From Anastatus disparis (Eukaryota; Arthropoda; Insecta; Hymenoptera; Eupelmidae), in the NCBI GenBank assembly GCA_017163975.1, contig JAFFSR010000218.1:1178001-1242000 (forward strand): a stretch of 64,000 nucleotides of DNA. The letters are read 5' to 3'. Below the pieces are notes generated by a model. That model was not told the DNA's origin. It searched no databases and was given only the letters and a program-made list of their open reading frames with translations. Below, in pieces: positions 59,361 to 64,000 of this stretch (its first letter is position 1; every line of letters begins with the position of its first letter). Both the position numbers and the translations under genes were made by a program.

Positions 59361-59442
59361 TATTTTATTTTTTTATGTTTCAGGTGAGTGATCAGCTAGT
59401 ATCTGCTTATACATGCCACCCTTAAAAACAAGCGTAGTAAGT
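59361..59442 (+). other. Recursive splice site (ratchet point) 2
   Basis: A pyrimidine-rich tract (TTTTATTTTTTTATGTTTCAG) ends with AG at 59383 and is followed directly by GTGAGTG at 59384, another abutting acceptor-donor. A further donor GTAAGTT begins at 59437 and would define a 53-base RS-exon closed in all frames. Both ratchet sites share GTGAGT followed two bases later by TCAGC, and AGCGTA next to the downstream donor. The distance to site 1 is 27.75 kb, in the range of step sizes known for Drosophila recursive introns. Confidence 0.72.
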
Positions 59443-62400
59443 TAATAACATAGTTTATCAGATACTAACATTTTATTTTCTTTCCTTTTTCTTTTTGCTA
59501 AAAAGATTTTATGGGTTCGACTAAAGTTTCTAACATCCAAGTTCAATATTTTTCTGATATATTAGTAGTTTTTTTTAAAATTCATTAACAATCAAACTAC
59601 ACATTATGTAATTTAATAAATCAACCTATCCAATCGGAATGCTTTGCCTCTTACCAAGCAATGTATCTATGAAAACTTAGTCCCGAGACAAGAGAGAAGC
59701 AGAGCGAGAGAGTAACGGAGAAAGATATAGAGAAGGAAACTATAGGAGTTACTCTACGTAAATTTCAAGCAGCTTTTAATCGAGTTCAATTCTCTTGCTC
59801 GCTCTCTCTCTTGCTCTTCGTATATAGTCAATTGCATTAAAAGCACATACACACATACATACACGCATGCGACAACGAGAAAGGGAGAAAGCGATACGTG
59901 TCAACGATAAATAACAATAGAATTTGCATATAATCTCGTTAGCAATTAAAGGAAATAACGACAAAGGCATTTCTGTACGTAGTTTTCCTAGATTATTATT
60001 ATTCTACTGGCTGTTTAAAAAAAAAAAAACTATGTTTTAACAATAAAGTTTGTTAAATATGAAAATTTGAAGAAAAAAGTTTAGTGAAATAGGAAGAATG
60101 CTGTTTTTGTTGGAATTTTATACTTGAAACTGAGCACGACTTTGGGAGCTTGAGAATAGACGTGACATGAAGTTGTTATTAATATGATAAAACAATATGC
60201 ATGAAAAAAGCAAATTCAGAAATATTAGAAAATAAAATATTTTTGATAAATTTTAACATTCTTACTGCAAATAAAATTAATTTTTGCGCAATAATTTTTG
60301 GGTCAAGTATCGCGTTGAGCTGCGGAACATAGGCCACCAAAATTTCACGAATATTGCAATTGACTTCATAAGAACGGAATTAACACCTAATGAATTGGAC
60401 TACAGTGCTCGTAAAATATTGGCAACCAATCACAGATCAGCGCGATGTTGAATTGAAAAAAACAATACAAATATCAACAACCGTCATTAAAGTCTAATAA
60501 TTTCATGTAAGATAAATCGATTAATTTATGAATTCAGAAGAAAAAATATGTTACGATTGTTTTAATGACATGTAATTAATTTTGAAGCACATCTAAGTAC
60601 ACATATATCAACAAATTTAATCATAAGCAATTATTATATTAATATTAATATTAAGTATTTATATTAATATTAGTAACTATACAATATTATTGATCGATAT
60701 TTACCAATCAATTGAAAAGATAAAGAATTTAATGTTTATTTTGAAAATCGGACAGATCCAAACAATAAACTCATCTCCCGCCTTAAAATAAAAAAAAGTA
60801 CCAATCCACCGCACATACATCAAAAGCTTCAAACAAAATTCATAGATTTTTCTATTCCATTTTTTTTCCTCTCTTATACTTATATTCCACGTTAACGCGT
60901 AAGGGACGTGTGAATAGACATTTCGTCGGTTGGATATACCAACATACACGTATGCATGTATATAAATACCTATATATATTCTTATACTACTGTTGCACGG
61001 AACAATGTGCACATCGTGCCAAAGCTATTTCCGCCTTGGTTTTTGAGTCTCTCGGGTTTCGTATATCTCCTCGTCTCGCTCTCTCACTCACTCTCTTTTC
61101 TTTATTCATCTTTTTTTCCTACTTTTCATGTGTATATGTATATAAATAAACTTCTGAACGCGCGAAAACGACGATATATATATATATATATACGTACATA
61201 TGTAAAGGCAGTAAAGTAGTCGCGAGCGAATACTTGTCGGCTTGTCGTACGTAGCATTTTCGTTCTCTATCTTTTTCGTTTTCTCTCTCTCTCTCTCTTA
61301 CCCTCTCTATTTTTCCCTTTCTCTTTTGCCGAATCTCACTTGGGAGTTGCATTTCGCGGATTTTACCTTGTCTTTCAAAACTGTCGTTTTTTTTTTTTTA
61401 CTTTTTTGCTTCGCTCTTGTTTCTTTATTTTCTTTAGTTTTACATTGTATGTCATTCCCTTACGTTGTTCTTGTACTTGATTCTTGTGTTTTTTTTTTCT
61501 TTTTGGTTATTTTATTCATTTTTTTTTCTTTTATCTATTTTGAATGTTACGTTTCCGGAGCGCTGCTTATAAGCTCCTAGACTAGCTGTAAGAATCGCTT
61601 TGAATTTTCGTCAAGAAGAAATACTGTCGACAGACTTTTGGATATTTGGTACATTTAACAATTGTTAGATACATATATTTGCGATGTATTATAAAATGAT
61701 TGAAATAACACGTCCTGGATATATGCAAGCTGACCAAACCTTTTGGTTGTTAAGAATTTTTAGAGAACGTCATTTTGATACATATATATTGGAGATTTTC
61801 TAAAATTATAAAGACATTCGGTTACGCGATGTTGGAAATTTTTCAGTTCACTTGACAATGATTATTTTAACCGAGGTATATACCGGGGCTACGGTAATTT
61901 CCGTTTATTTAGATACATACTGAAGTCTTGACTTCGGAATATGCATAAGTCACTATTTATTCTCTTGCGCAGAGCTCGGTTTGATGTGATGTAAATTTTG
62001 AAGTCAAATGAATAAGAAAATTAATTTAACGCTCTTAACTTCAATTTATAAAGTGTGTGTGTGTGTTTAAATGTAAATTTGAATGGTTGCATCATAATGA
62101 ATTTTACTTTTGCTATAAATGTTTTAATTGATGATTTAGATTTTGCTAAAAACATTTTTGCTTTTATCTTTTTATATATTATGAATAACTCTGAACGAGG
62201 ATACGGAGAAAAATGTGCTTAATATCAAACAATGAAAAATCTACTTTTATGAAATTTTTTTAATAAAAATATTCATAACGAGAAACTCTCATTTTAGATG
62301 TTAATAAATAATAAAAATTTCGCTTATTCAAACAATTTAATAAAAAAAAGAGAGAGCTTTATTTTTACAGAGCGTATTCCTTGGATTAGATTACCTCGAT

Positions 62401-64000
62401 CTTCTTCTAAATCTCTTGCTATTTATTATCTCCTAAAGAAATTTTTTCTCTTCTCTTTTTCTCATGATAATATAAAGTTAGCATTATCAATCAACAGATA
62501 CATCCAGAAATTCGGTTTAAAATTAATCAATTATATGAAGCACGTGATGTTGCATTTTCCATATCGTATAAATTCAATCTCATTTTGCACGTGCAAGCCA
62601 AAATTGATCGATTTATATCTCTTAGATTTTCACTTTTACTTTAGTTTATTCATTGATATAAATGAGTTACGAGTGTATATACACGCGTGTACCCACCTTC
62701 GCGATTTGCTCTGATACGTTTCATGTTGTGTATACGCTAAATTTGTATCAATGAAAATATATAGCGATGCATTTATTTTCTCTTAGTTAATGGTAATTCG
62801 AAGAACTGCAAAGTGTGCCATTTAATGAAAGTTCTTGGATTTACAAAAAGTCTATTAATTAAAATTTCTATTTATTTTCAGATATATGAAAAAAAACTAA
62901 GAAATTTTGCGAATATTATTTAGTATTGATGTTAAAATTTTTTCTAATGAATTAAAAATTATTCTTATTTTTATTAAATTTTACTTTTCTTTGCATTGAA
63001 TGCTAACATCCAAAATTATTTCAATTGATTTTGTTTAACAATCTTATATTCCACGAAAAGGTGATACAATTTAAATTTCAATGCTTTAAATTACAGAAAG
63101 CCAATTATATTTTGACATTGAAAAATTGTAAATGCTAATACCTAACCGGTTTATTACAAACTACTTCAACTAGCCACGTCTAGATTTTAATATCGATCAT
63201 TATTTGTTTTTTTTTTAATATAGATCATTATTTTTTTTTTTTTTTTATTTAATATTTATTATTAATTATAGGTATACTCATGATTAAACAGAAAGTTTTT
63301 TTAAAAGCTCGTTAAAATGGGCTAAAAAATTATATACATAACTCTTAGAAAGATTTCAAACGAAAAAGTAGCATAGCAAAAATTAATATCGTTCGTGCAA
63401 AAATTATTAAAATATTTCATAAAGAAATTGATATTTTTCAGAAAGTTACTAGAATTTTTTGTAGAAGCTTTTAAAAATGATTCTAAATTTGCTATTAAAT
63501 TTTCTATGAAATCATCATTTTTTACCCAAAAACGCGCATGCATCCAGTAATTGATACAATAATAATAATTTTTCTCAGCATATAAATAAAAATTAAACCC
63601 ATTATCAGTACAACCTAACACATTGCAATTAATTCGTAAATCATTCCATTTCATAAAAAAAAAAAAATAAATAAAAATCCAAAATTGTTTTATTCCTGCC
63701 TTAATAATTACGTACAAGCACGAAGTCAAGCATATACATCACATCGAATCGTTATTTTAACCATTAAAATGTAAAATACAAAATGATACGCCATTAAAAT
63801 CAAGCTAAATGGCTTATGCGCTCAATGATACGTACATTTTGTAATGTTTAATAACTTTAAAACTAAGTCTCATGCTAAAGTTCGCTCGTGTAGTGCGTAG
63901 GCGCCAAAAAGAGAGACTTTAATCATTTTGACTTAATTAACTCTCCTTTTTCTCCTCTCTCTCTCTCTCTTTTTACTCTTTATATTTATACATTACTCTA
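59443..64000. other. AT-rich noncoding stretch to window end
   Basis: No gene is clearly supported. 59680-59960 and 60880-61600 hold purine/pyrimidine simple sequence with (TA)n at 61173-61192, (TC)n at 61281-61298 and (GT)n at 62054-62066. Two longer open frames occur: 62298-62714 (+, 138 codons, real ATG) and 63322-63729 (-, 135 codons, TTG start, first ATG about 25 codons in). Their F/N/I/K/Y-rich composition follows base composition and I recognise no domain. The second could be a decayed transposon or viral fragment, but nothing proves it. Confidence 0.5.

Noticed and set aside
62298..62714. 138-codon + strand ORF with an ATG
   Set aside because: Composition follows the AT-rich background, and there is no signal, domain, splice or promoter context.
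1..64000. CRISPR array, bacterial operon or prophage
   Set aside because: There are no regularly spaced repeats with unique spacers, no ribosome binding sites in front of ORFs and no dense coding. Splice signals and SINEs indicate a eukaryotic nuclear genome.

Overview
The window looks like one uninterrupted stretch of noncoding insect-type nuclear DNA. It is strongly AT-rich (roughly three quarters A+T by eye). It is crowded with homopolymer runs and short microsatellites of GA/TC, TA, TTG and TTC, and CpG dinucleotides are common. It has no long conserved open reading frame, no operon-like gene packing, no rRNA and no functional tRNA gene. CpG-rich simple sequence in an AT-rich background, together with short tRNA-derived SINEs, fits an insect and perhaps a hymenopteran. 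That is an inference from texture only, and I cannot name a species.

The best functional reading is the interior of a very long intron transcribed on the + strand. At 31633/31634 and 59383/59384 a long pyrimidine tract ends in CAG and is followed at once by GTGAGT, so a 3' splice site abuts a 5' splice site with no exon between. This is the signature of recursive-splicing (ratchet) sites known from giant Drosophila introns. Both also carry a second GTAAGT donor 40 or 53 bases downstream, as expected for a cryptic 'RS-exon'. A weaker relative sits near 42227, and a possible 26-base microexon lies at 14621-14646. All are on the same strand.

Region by region: 1-690 holds a near-perfect 126-bp inverted repeat and a nearby direct copy of its tip. 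5571-6598 holds a composite of three long hairpins, an inverted flank and an 82-bp tandem repeat. Two of these hairpins share their ends and an unusual tip but have unrelated arms. Eight members of one tRNA-derived SINE family lie at about 2.7, 13.7, 18.5, 37.5, 43.9, 47.2, 54.0 and 56.8 kb. Three short terminal-inverted-repeat elements lie between 50.5 and 55.2 kb. Two ORFs have features suggesting possible coding exons: a secreted-looking 70-residue ORF at 50103-50315, behind a good acceptor, and a charged ORF at 26159-26434. Neither can be assigned to a family with confidence. The rest is AT-rich sequence in which I see no gene.

The two most rewarding items are the structural conservation in repeats and the ratchet pair. 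The SINE 3' end has a stem whose two sides change together between copies. The two capped foldbacks keep a tandem G-A mismatch and a GNA triloop although their arms differ.
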